NCBI GenBank assembly: GCA_041737175.1
Contig: JBGSSF010000015.1
Coordinates: 1-64,000, forward strand
DNA: 64,000 nucleotides
Direction of reading: 5' to 3'
DNA from: UBA5072 sp041737175
Lineage (GTDB): Bacteria; Bacteroidota; Bacteroidia; Bacteroidales; UBA10428
A program made the position numbers and the translations under genes. Below, one piece after another: positions 44,337 through 51,834 of this stretch (position 1 is its first letter; each line of letters begins with the position of its first letter). The notes below the pieces were generated by a model. It was not told the origin of the DNA, made no database searches, and saw only the letters and a program-made list of their open reading frames with translations.

Positions 44337-45718
44337 ACGCACTGGAAAACATAGAACGTGTTTATTTCCTCGGTATCGGAGGTATCGGCATGAGTGCCCT
44401 GGCAAGGTATTTCAGTGTTACAGGGAAAGATGTCGCGGGGTATGACCGCACATCCACAGAACTCACCCGGCAACTTTCTTCTGAGGGCATTGACATTCAC
44501 TATGAAGATTCTCCCGCGCTGATCCCGCCCCCGTTCAGATCAACCCAAAATACGCTGGTTGTTTACACGCCGGCCATTCCGGCTGATCAAAGCGAACTCG
44601 GCTATTTTAAAGAAAACCATTTCACGCTTTATAAACGTTCGCAAATACTGGGGCTGATCACGCACCGGCAAAAAACCGTTGCCGTAGCAGGAACGCATGG
44701 TAAGACAACAGTCTCCACCATGATTGCGCACATACTGACGAAAGCCGGCCCCGGCTGCAATGCTTTTCTGGGAGGAATCTCCAAGAATTTCAACAGCAAC
44801 CTGGTTCTTCATGCGAAAAGCGACTGGGTGGTAACGGAAGCAGATGAATTCGACAGGTCATTTCTCCAGCTTTATCCTTATGCGGGTCTGGTGACCTCCA
44901 TGGATCCTGATCATCTGGATATTTACGGTGATGCAGGCAACCTGATAGAGGCTTTCAACCAGTTTATCGGACAGATAGACAGGAAAGGCCTGTTGCTTAT
45001 GAAAGCCGGATTGCCTGTCCAAGCAGACAAATTGCCATCCAATGTTTATACCTATTCATTGAATGGCCCGTCTGATTTCAGGACAGATAACATCCGTCTC
45101 AAAAACCGGAATTATCATTTTGATCTGATCGGACCAGGAATCGGGCTTAAAGATCTTTCCCTTGAACATCCCGGCCTCGTGAATGTGGAAAATGCCACTG
45201 CTGCTGTCTCCATGTCGCTGCTTCTCGGGCTTGATCCCATGTTGATCCGGTCGGCACTCGAGGATTTTTCAGGAATACAGCGCAGGTTCGACTATCATGT
45301 CAGGACTGAAGATATCGTATACATTGATGATTATGCGCATCATCCAAAGGAAATAGAAGCCACCCTCAGATCGACACGCGAATTGTATCCCGATAAAAAA
45401 ATAACAGGTGTCTTCCAGCCGCATCTGTATACACGTACCCGTGACCTGGCCGGCGGTTTTGCGCAAAGTCTGAATCTGCTCGACCGCCTGATCCTGCTCG
45501 ATATCTATCCGGCAAGGGAAGTTCCCATACCGGGCGTTACCTCAGAAATGATTTATAAGGATGTCCAAATAGCCGATAAAATCAAGTGCAGCAAAGAGGA
45601 CTTGCTGGACGTCCTGAAGCAGTCCCGGATTGAAGTGCTCATAACGATGGGAGCAGGGGATATCGACAAGTTTACAGGGCCTATTACACAACTCTTAAAA
45701 GAAAGAGGTAAAGGATGA
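44333..45718 (+). CDS. murC: UDP-MurNAc:L-alanine ligase
   Basis: 461 residues, start GTG (GTGA overlap with the murG stop). Adds L-alanine to UDP-MurNAc. N-terminal FLGIGGIGMSALARYF, P-loop VAGTHGKTTVSTMIA, EADEFDRSFL, DPDHLDIYGD, RRFDYH and YAHHPKEIEATL, the MurC-specific histidine pair. Overlaps ftsQ by 4 bases. No murB or ddl gene is present in this cluster, as is common in the phylum. Confidence 0.96.
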   Translation: MNALENIERVYFLGIGGIGMSALARYFSVTGKDVAGYDRTSTELTRQLSSEGIDIHYEDSPALIPPPFRSTQNTLVVYTPAIPADQSELGYFKENHFTLYKRSQILGLITHRQKTVAVAGTHGKTTVSTMIAHILTKAGPGCNAFLGGISKNFNSNLVLHAKSDWVVTEADEFDRSFLQLYPYAGLVTSMDPDHLDIYGDAGNLIEAFNQFIGQIDRKGLLLMKAGLPVQADKLPSNVYTYSLNGPSDFRTDNIRLKNRNYHFDLIGPGIGLKDLSLEHPGLVNVENATAAVSMSLLLGLDPMLIRSALEDFSGIQRRFDYHVRTEDIVYIDDYAHHPKEIEATLRSTRELYPDKKITGVFQPHLYTRTRDLAGGFAQSLNLLDRLILLDIYPAREVPIPGVTSEMIYKDVQIADKIKCSKEDLLDVLKQSRIEVLITMGAGDIDKFTGPITQLLKERGKG

Positions 45719-46512
45719 AAGTGATTCAGGAAATATTATTTCTGGTGTTGCTGATTGGTTACATGGTAATTCTGTCAGGCTTTATCGCAGCGAAAGAACA
45801 GGAAAAGAAAATCGGGAAAGTCACCATACGGATTGTTGACAGCACCGAGAACCAGTTCATTCGTTCAGCTGAGATCCGCAGCGTGCTGGAACAAAAAAGA
45901 ATCATCCCTTACGGTAAGGAAGCCGGAAGCATTGACCTGGAAGCCATTGAAAGATCACTGATAGCAAAGCAGATCATCAGCAAAGCGGAAGCTTTTGTGA
46001 CGGAACCGGGTGTGTTGCACATTGAAATAAGTCAGAAAATTCCCTTTGTAAGAATCTTCAACCGATACGGGCAGGGGTATTATCTCGACAGGCAGGGTAA
46101 CATCATCCCGCTCACAAGCAACGTCAGCCCGTTTGTTTTGGTAGCCAACGGGTTCATTTCCGAACCTTTCCCGGTTGCAAGAACGCTGAACATCCATGAC
46201 GTCAGGCATGATTCATTATCCCGGTCCCAGCACACCATTTACGATGTTTACCAGCTGGCTGAGTTCATCACCGGAGACAAATTCTGGGATTCCCAGATTG
46301 AACAGATCTATGTCAACAACAAATATGAAATTGAGCTGATCCCCAGGGTGGGATCACACATCATTGAGTTGGGACGGATTGAAAATCTGGAAGAGAAGAT
46401 GGAAAACCTGAAATTATTATACAAGGAGGGATTCAATAAAATCGGTTGGAACCAATATGGAAAAATCAGTTTAAAATATAAAAACCAGGTAGTCTGTACT
46501 AAAATCCAATAA
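45715..46512 (+). CDS. ftsQ: FtsQ-type cell division protein
   Basis: 265 residues. Short cytoplasmic end, one membrane helix (ILFLVLLIGYMVILSGFI), then a periplasmic POTRA-like region (about 35-105, VTIRIVDSTENQFIRSAEIR) and a beta domain with NKYEIELIPRVGSHIIELGR. Sequence identity to proteobacterial FtsQ is low; the call rests on topology and the place between murC and ftsA. It recruits FtsL and later division proteins. Starts inside murC by 4 bases and ends 1 base before ftsA. Confidence 0.88.
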   Translation: MKVIQEILFLVLLIGYMVILSGFIAAKEQEKKIGKVTIRIVDSTENQFIRSAEIRSVLEQKRIIPYGKEAGSIDLEAIERSLIAKQIISKAEAFVTEPGVLHIEISQKIPFVRIFNRYGQGYYLDRQGNIIPLTSNVSPFVLVANGFISEPFPVARTLNIHDVRHDSLSRSQHTIYDVYQLAEFITGDKFWDSQIEQIYVNNKYEIELIPRVGSHIIELGRIENLEEKMENLKLLYKEGFNKIGWNQYGKISLKYKNQVVCTKIQ

Positions 46513-46513
46513 C

Positions 46514-47830
46514 ATGAGGCAAAGGAATAATACAATCGCAGCAATCGATATCGGCACAACGAAGATCGTGACCATTGTCGGTCGCCTGAATGAATCAGGG
46601 AAACTTGAAATCATCGGCATGAGCAAAACACCTTCAAAAGGAGTCAAACGGGGCGTAGTGCTCAATATTGAAGAAGCGGTCAATGCCATCCGATATACGG
46701 TGGATGAAGTCCAGAAACAGGTCGGATTTGAAATCCGTGAAGCATACGTGGGAATTGCCGGTCAGCACATCACCAGTTTACAGAACAGGGGATACATACT
46801 CCGCGATTCTTACGAAGAAGAGATTACCAAAAACGACACCGATCATTTGCTGTCAGAGATGTATAAAATTTCCATCCAGCCGGGAGAAGAGATTATACAT
46901 GTCATTCCGCAAAGTTATGTGGTTGACAATGAAACCGGTGTTAAGAATCCCATCGGCATGTTCGGGAAACGTCTCGAAGGCAATTATCACATCGTAATCG
47001 GCCAGACGTCCTCGGCCCGCACCATTGAGCGTTGTGTCAACCGTGTAGGAATCCATGTGAAACAAATGATCCTGGAACCTCTTGCCTCCTCGGCTGCCGT
47101 GCTCACCGACGATGAGATTGAAGCAGGCGTAGCCCTTGTGGATATTGGCGGCGGCACTACCGATATAGCCGTTTATTACGATGATATCATCAAGCATACT
47201 GCGGTGATCCCATTTGGAGGGAACGTAATTACCAAGGATGTAATGGAAGGCTGCTCTATCCTGAGCAAACATGCCGAGTTGCTGAAACTGCAATACGGAT
47301 CAGCTCTTGGTGATCTGGCTGAAGAGGCCAAGGTTGTTGCTGTGCCTGGTATCAGCGGCCGTGATCCCAAGGAAGTGTCCATCAAAAGCCTGGCCTATAT
47401 TATACAGTCACGCATGGAAGAAATCCTGGATGCTGTGGTATACCAGCTTGAAGGATCCGATTGCCTGGAAAAACTGACTGCCGGAATTGTGATTACCGGT
47501 GGCGGTTCGCTTTTACGGCATCTGCCGCAACTGGTAAAATATCGTACCGGCCTGGACGTCCGTATTGGCAAGCCCGAGGTGCAGGCAGCGAACCATGATC
47601 TCAAAGAAGTCAATCATCCCATGTACTCCACAAGTGTGGGGTTGTTGTACAAAGGATTTGAACAATATGTACCGGAACCTGCCGTGCAGGAGATCCGTGA
47701 GAAAGAGCCTGTTCCAGAATTTATATTGGATGAAGGAATCAAAGAACCTAAACCGAGGAAAAGCCTGTTTGAGTCCTTTAAAACCACGATTGAGAATATT
47801 TTCGACGACGATATTGACAAGAAAATGTAA
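46514..47830 (+). CDS. ftsA: FtsA, actin-like tether of the Z ring
   Basis: 438 residues of the actin/hsp70 fold. Phosphate-1 loop AAIDIGTTKIVTIVG, then the 1C domain, and phosphate-2 VDIGGGTTDIAVY, adenosine motif ITGGGSLLRHLPQL. The C-terminus ends in ESFKTTIENIFDDDIDKKM, an amphipathic membrane-binding helix (SLFESFKTTIENIF) as in other FtsA proteins, after a variable linker rich in E and P. Directly upstream of ftsZ by 18 bases. Confidence 0.96.
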   Translation: MRQRNNTIAAIDIGTTKIVTIVGRLNESGKLEIIGMSKTPSKGVKRGVVLNIEEAVNAIRYTVDEVQKQVGFEIREAYVGIAGQHITSLQNRGYILRDSYEEEITKNDTDHLLSEMYKISIQPGEEIIHVIPQSYVVDNETGVKNPIGMFGKRLEGNYHIVIGQTSSARTIERCVNRVGIHVKQMILEPLASSAAVLTDDEIEAGVALVDIGGGTTDIAVYYDDIIKHTAVIPFGGNVITKDVMEGCSILSKHAELLKLQYGSALGDLAEEAKVVAVPGISGRDPKEVSIKSLAYIIQSRMEEILDAVVYQLEGSDCLEKLTAGIVITGGGSLLRHLPQLVKYRTGLDVRIGKPEVQAANHDLKEVNHPMYSTSVGLLYKGFEQYVPEPAVQEIREKEPVPEFILDEGIKEPKPRKSLFESFKTTIENIFDDDIDKKM

Positions 47831-47848
47831 AACCAATAATCCAAAGCC

Positions 47849-49300
47849 ATGGATGAACTGATTTCCTTCGAAATGCCTGTGAACAAATCTTCCATCATTA
47901 AGGTCCTGGGTGTTGGAGGCGGCGGCAGTAACGCGGTAAACCACATGTTCCATCAGGGAATCAAAGATGTGGATTTTATCGTCTGCAATACTGATGCCCA
48001 GGCGCTTGCAAACAGTCCCGTGCCTGTGAAGATCCAGCTTGGCGCTTCTCTGACCGAAGGTCGCGGCGCAGGCAACAAACCGGAAAAGGGCAAGCAGGCG
48101 GCCATCGAAAGTCTGGACAACCTGATAGAGATATTATCGGTCAACACCAAAATGGTGTTCATTACAGCCGGGATGGGCGGTGGTACAGGTACTGGTGCAG
48201 CTCCGGTTATTGCCAGGGCTGCCAAGGAACTTGGCATACTTACCGTGGCCATCGTCACCATACCTTTTAAGAATGAGGGCCCTGTGAGGGTAAACCAGGC
48301 ACTTGAAGGAATTTCTGAACTCGAAAAGTATGTTGACTCGTTGCTGGTTATCAACAACGAAAAGATCAGGCAGATTTATGGCAATCTTCGCCTTTCCGAA
48401 GCCTTTGCCAGGGCTGATGATGTTTTGACAGTTGCCGCAAGAGGCATTGCCGAGATCATTACCGTTCATGGTTTTATCAACGTGGATTTTGCCGATGTGC
48501 AGACTGTCATGACAAACAGTGGCGTGGCCATACTGGGAACAGGCATGGCCGAGGGAGAAGGACGTGCCATTGAAGCGATCAAACAGGCGCTGAATTCACC
48601 TCTGCTCAATGATACAGATATCAAAGGGGCAAAAAATATCCTGCTGAATGTGATTTCAGGCGATGATGAGGTGACCATGGACGAGATCGGACAAATCATT
48701 GACTGGGTGAAGGACTGCTCGGGTGTTCATACCGACCTGATCTGGGGGAATGGCACTGATCCCGGACTGGGAAGAAAGATCAGCGTGACAGTCATCGCAA
48801 CCGGATTCAATGCAAGCAGCATTCCTGAACTGTATATCCGCCGTCGTGAAATCGATAAAATACCACTGGTAGAATATTCTGATACCGTATCGGAGGAAGA
48901 CAGCATTTTTGTTGTACGGGACGCTCCGCCACAAAGACCTGCAAATTCCACACCATCCCAGCGGACCATTGAATTCGACCTCAAGACAATTGATGACGAT
49001 CTTTTCAGAGATATAAGCCGGGTTCGCAGACCGGTAGATACGCGGAAAGCCGGCGACAGGGTGAATGCCATCAAGCGTACCCAGGAAGACCTGAAAGAGC
49101 TGAAACAAAGTGTCCGCCAAAGCGACCGCGAGATCGATGAAATGGAGAACACGCCAGCATTCAAAAGAAAACATCTGCACATTGATCCGCAGAAATCCAC
49201 GGATGAAAATAAACTGTCACAATATTCCCTCTCCGATGATGAAAACTCCCAGGTAAAACTGAGTAAGGAGAATCCCTATCTGAACGGGGCGGTGGATTGA
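47849..49300 (+). CDS. ftsZ: FtsZ, tubulin-like division GTPase
   Basis: 483 residues. Nucleotide loop VGGGGSNAVNHM (here GVGGGGSNAV), signature GMGGGTGTGAAPVIA, NNEKIRQIYG and the T7 loop with NVDFADVQTVM carrying the catalytic aspartates. The core ends near residue 320. The remaining 160 residues are a charged disordered linker with a predicted helix (NAIKRTQEDLKELKQS), ending in ENPYLNGAVD, the likely FtsA-binding peptide. The linker is much longer than in E. coli (total 383), as is common in Bacteroidota. Confidence 0.97.
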   Translation: MDELISFEMPVNKSSIIKVLGVGGGGSNAVNHMFHQGIKDVDFIVCNTDAQALANSPVPVKIQLGASLTEGRGAGNKPEKGKQAAIESLDNLIEILSVNTKMVFITAGMGGGTGTGAAPVIARAAKELGILTVAIVTIPFKNEGPVRVNQALEGISELEKYVDSLLVINNEKIRQIYGNLRLSEAFARADDVLTVAARGIAEIITVHGFINVDFADVQTVMTNSGVAILGTGMAEGEGRAIEAIKQALNSPLLNDTDIKGAKNILLNVISGDDEVTMDEIGQIIDWVKDCSGVHTDLIWGNGTDPGLGRKISVTVIATGFNASSIPELYIRRREIDKIPLVEYSDTVSEEDSIFVVRDAPPQRPANSTPSQRTIEFDLKTIDDDLFRDISRVRRPVDTRKAGDRVNAIKRTQEDLKELKQSVRQSDREIDEMENTPAFKRKHLHIDPQKSTDENKLSQYSLSDDENSQVKLSKENPYLNGAVD

Positions 49301-49334
49301 GAGTATGCAGTGGCAGCAGCAGCGGCAGTAAAAG

Positions 49335-49390
49335 TCCTGCAGTCGTGCAGTCTTGCAGTCTTGCAGTCTTGCAGTTATGCAGTTATGCAG
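49335..49390. repeat. tandem octamer array (TCTTGCAG x7)
   Basis: TCCTGCAG, TCGTGCAG, three identical TCTTGCAG, and two identical TTATGCAG in exact 8-base register, 34 bases after the ftsZ stop. Just before it the sequence is GCAG-rich with a 3-base period. Confidence 0.9.
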
Positions 49391-49396
49391 TTTTAA

Positions 49397-49420
49397 CCTA
49401 AACTCCTAAACACCTAAAAC
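49397..49420. repeat. tandem octamer array (CCTAAACN x3)
   Basis: CCTAAACT, CCTAAACA, CCTAAAAC head to tail, right after the GCAG array and 17 bases before the GatB/YqeY gene. Its unit is unrelated to its neighbour's. Confidence 0.7.
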
Positions 49421-49437
49421 GCTACAAAACAATAACC

Positions 49438-49890
49438 ATGAGCTTATTCGACAAAATTTCCGAAGACCTGAAATCCGCCATGCTGGCCAGGCAAAAAGAC
49501 AGGCTTGAATCTCTGCGCGCCATTAAAACAGCGCTGTTGCTGGCCAAAACCGAATCGGGAAGTCACGATCTCAGTACGGACCAGGAAATGAAGATCCTGC
49601 AGAAAATGGTAAAACAGCGCCGGGAATCCGCAGAGATCTATAAAACGCAGAACCGGGAAGAACTGTACCAGAATGAAATGAAGGAAGCTGCCATCATCGA
49701 AGAATACCTTCCCAAACAAATGAGTGAAGATGAACTTGTTGTGGTTTTAAAAAATATAATACAGCGTGTTGGCGCCACTTCACCCAAAGACATGGGCAAG
49801 GTCATGGGCAACGCTTCCAAAGAACTTGCCGGCAAAGCTGACGGTAAGATGATCGCGGACAAAGTCAAGGAATTGCTCGCAGGGCTGTAA
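49438..49890 (+). CDS. GatB/YqeY domain protein
   Basis: 150 residues, one GatB/YqeY tail domain. Opens SLFDKISEDLKSAMLARQKDRLESLRAIKTALL; has MKILQKMVKQRRESAEIYK and ends in the conserved ASKELAGKADGKMIADKVKELL helix. The domain is the tRNA-binding tail of amidotransferase GatB, but in the free form its job is not settled; a role in tRNA-dependent amidation is only suspected. In Bacteroidota it typically follows ftsZ, as here. Its stop overlaps the next start by 1 base. Confidence 0.92.
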   Translation: MSLFDKISEDLKSAMLARQKDRLESLRAIKTALLLAKTESGSHDLSTDQEMKILQKMVKQRRESAEIYKTQNREELYQNEMKEAAIIEEYLPKQMSEDELVVVLKNIIQRVGATSPKDMGKVMGNASKELAGKADGKMIADKVKELLAGL

Positions 49891-50828
49891 TGTATATTCT
49901 GACAGCAGCATCGGAATTGGCCGTTGGCGTATTGTTTCTGTTCACAGGCCTGTCCGCCAACAATAACCCTGGTGATCCGCCATTGCAAAAGCTTTGCAGC
50001 GAAGCGGCAGAAGGTTTTCATGGCCAGTCGGGCATTTATGTTTACCATCCCAGCAAAAATATTGAAGTGGTTTTGAATGCCGACACCCTCTTCCCCACTG
50101 CCAGCATGATCAAGATTCCTATTCTCTGTGCCCTCTGGGAACAGGTTGAAGCCGGTAAACTGAAACCCGACAGCACAGTCCGCTTCTTTGCCGATTCACT
50201 TCATTATCCCTGGAAGGGAGAGGATGCCCTGAGCCGTTTTGCGCCGGGTGAAGATATCACCGTCAGGCAACTGATGACCCATATGATCACTTTCAGTGAT
50301 AACCATGCCAGCCTCTTTTTACAGGCCATGGCCGGAAGCGGAACAGCTGTAAACGCCTGGCTTCAGGATTATGGATTCAAGGCCACCCGGGTAAATTCCC
50401 GTACAACAGGAAGAGATAAAGCATACAAACAATATGGCTGGGGACAAACCACACCCCGTGAAATGGCCAGGTTGTTGTGGATGATCCGGCAGGGTAAAAT
50501 CGCAAGTCCGGGGATCAGCGAAATCATCTACAGGCATTTAATCCGTATTTACTGGAACGGGGAAGCCCTTTCGCAAATACCTCCCACCGTTCAGGCAGCG
50601 TCCAAACAAGGTGCCGTGGATGAATCCAGGTCGGAGGTGGTGCTGGTGAATGCACCGCACGGCGATTATGTTTTTTGCGTGATCACCAAGAACCAGCAGG
50701 ATACAAGCTGGACATACAACAATGAAGGTTATAGGCTGATCCGGAAAATCTCAGCCCTGTTATGGAAATACTTTGAACCGGAATCGCCGTATGTCGCGCC
50801 GGGGGAACTGGAGAAGTATCTTCCGTAA
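49890..50828 (+). CDS. serine hydrolase, class A beta-lactamase fold
   Basis: 312 residues with a signal-like N-terminus (LTAASELAVGVLFLFTGL). The nucleophile motif is SMIK (Ser72, Lys75), the second is SDN (136-138, FSDNHA), and the third is KQG in place of KTG (SKQGAVDESR). The omega-loop glutamate of class A beta-lactamases is not evident; that region reads RTTGRDKAYKQYGWGQTTPREM. I therefore expect a low-rate penicillin-binding or peptidase-like enzyme or an esterase, not a strong beta-lactamase. Periplasmic. Start overlaps the stop of the GatB/YqeY gene. Confidence 0.85.
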   Translation: MYILTAASELAVGVLFLFTGLSANNNPGDPPLQKLCSEAAEGFHGQSGIYVYHPSKNIEVVLNADTLFPTASMIKIPILCALWEQVEAGKLKPDSTVRFFADSLHYPWKGEDALSRFAPGEDITVRQLMTHMITFSDNHASLFLQAMAGSGTAVNAWLQDYGFKATRVNSRTTGRDKAYKQYGWGQTTPREMARLLWMIRQGKIASPGISEIIYRHLIRIYWNGEALSQIPPTVQAASKQGAVDESRSEVVLVNAPHGDYVFCVITKNQQDTSWTYNNEGYRLIRKISALLWKYFEPESPYVAPGELEKYLP

Positions 50829-50830
50829 TT

Positions 50831-50881
50831 AGTGAATAGTGATTGGCAACTAGTCACTATTCACTATTCACCATTCACGAT
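50831..50881. repeat. hairpin plus tandem heptamer array between convergent genes
   Basis: AGTGAATAGTGA (50831-50842) is the exact reverse complement of TCACTATTCACT (50854-50865), with an 11-base loop, so a strong hairpin is possible. The right arm is part of four heptamers (TCACTAT, TCACTAT, TCACCAT, TCACGAT, 50854-50881). Both flanking genes end here, so it may end transcription in both directions, though T runs are weak. Confidence 0.8.
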
Positions 50882-50883
50882 TC

Positions 50884-51618
50884 TTAAAGTTCTCTGATCC
50901 AAATATTCCTGTAACTCACCAGATTGTCGTGATCCTGCAGTGAAATGGGTTCTTTCATACCATGTAGGACAGGCCGGGGTGAGCCAATATATTCGGTGGT
51001 ACCCCTGATTTCGACGTTGTTCTGGATGAGCACGCCGTTATGCAAAACGGTGATCCGTCCCGGAATGGCAACCCGGCCGTTCTCGTTGAAGCGGGGGGCT
51101 GTGTAAATAATATCATAGGACTGCCACTCACCGGGCTTCCTGCAGGCATTCACAAGGGGGATGCTCTGCTTGTATATCGATCCGGTCTGACCGTTCGAAT
51201 AGGTTTTATTATTGTAACAATCCAGTACCTGCACTTCATAAAGATTTTGCAGGAAAATACCGCTGTTGCCGCGTCCCTGGCTTTCACCCGTGACCACAAT
51301 GGGAGAACGCCATTCAATATGCAGCTGGCAGTCGCCAAATCCCCGTTTGGTCTGGATGATACCGGTTCCGGGCTTTACGGTCATGCAACCGTCAGCCACA
51401 GTCCATCCTGCAGGTTCACCTTTGGCATTGGTCCATTCGTTCAGGTTGGTGCCATCGAACAGGACCATGGCATCGGAAGGAGCCGCAGTGCCTTCTCCGG
51501 GTGTTATCACGGGTGGAACGGGTTCCCAGAGTTCCGTACTTACCGGAGTTTTTGCTTCCTGGGCAAATGCCGCCAGCGAAAATGACAACAGGATCAATAT
51601 TGACTTTAAAGTTTTCAT
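50884..51618 (-). CDS. secreted DUF1080 (3-keto-disaccharide hydrolase-like) protein
   Basis: 244 residues: signal peptide (KTLKSILILLSFSLAAFAQ) and one DUF1080 beta-jelly-roll domain. Seen: LFDGTNLNEWTNAKG, GWTVADGCMTVKPGTGII, FGDCQLHIEWRSP, GNSGIFLQNLYEVQVLD and HDNLVSYRNIWIREL at the end, all typical. Some DUF1080 members cleave 3-keto-glycosides made by Gfo/Idh/MocA enzymes; an exported oxidoreductase of that family lies far off at 14870. The direct neighbours do not explain it. A -7 like box lies upstream. Confidence 0.88.
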   Translation of the reverse strand: MKTLKSILILLSFSLAAFAQEAKTPVSTELWEPVPPVITPGEGTAAPSDAMVLFDGTNLNEWTNAKGEPAGWTVADGCMTVKPGTGIIQTKRGFGDCQLHIEWRSPIVVTGESQGRGNSGIFLQNLYEVQVLDCYNNKTYSNGQTGSIYKQSIPLVNACRKPGEWQSYDIIYTAPRFNENGRVAIPGRITVLHNGVLIQNNVEIRGTTEYIGSPRPVLHGMKEPISLQDHDNLVSYRNIWIREL

Positions 51619-51645
51619 AGGGTAAATAAAATTTTATGTTCATTG

Positions 51646-51653
51646 CAAAGTTA
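51646..51653 (-). promoter_or_regulatory. possible -7 box for the DUF1080 gene
   Basis: TAACTTTG on the minus strand, 27 bases upstream of the ATG at 51618. No TTG at the right distance. The rest of the 216-base spacer to hppA is AT-rich, with TATCTTTA near 51731-51738 as a weak plus-strand candidate. Confidence 0.4.
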
Positions 51654-51834
51654 GGATTTTTAGGATTGCATCGCCTGATAAACCAGTCGGATAAATTTAT
51701 TTGCTCACCTGCTTTCTTTCATTCTGTAAATTGTTATCTTTACGACCGTATTTTTATGAATATCTTATATATCTTATTATATATCATTTAGTTGTTATCA
51801 ATTAACCATTTATTAATTAAAAGCAATTATACCT

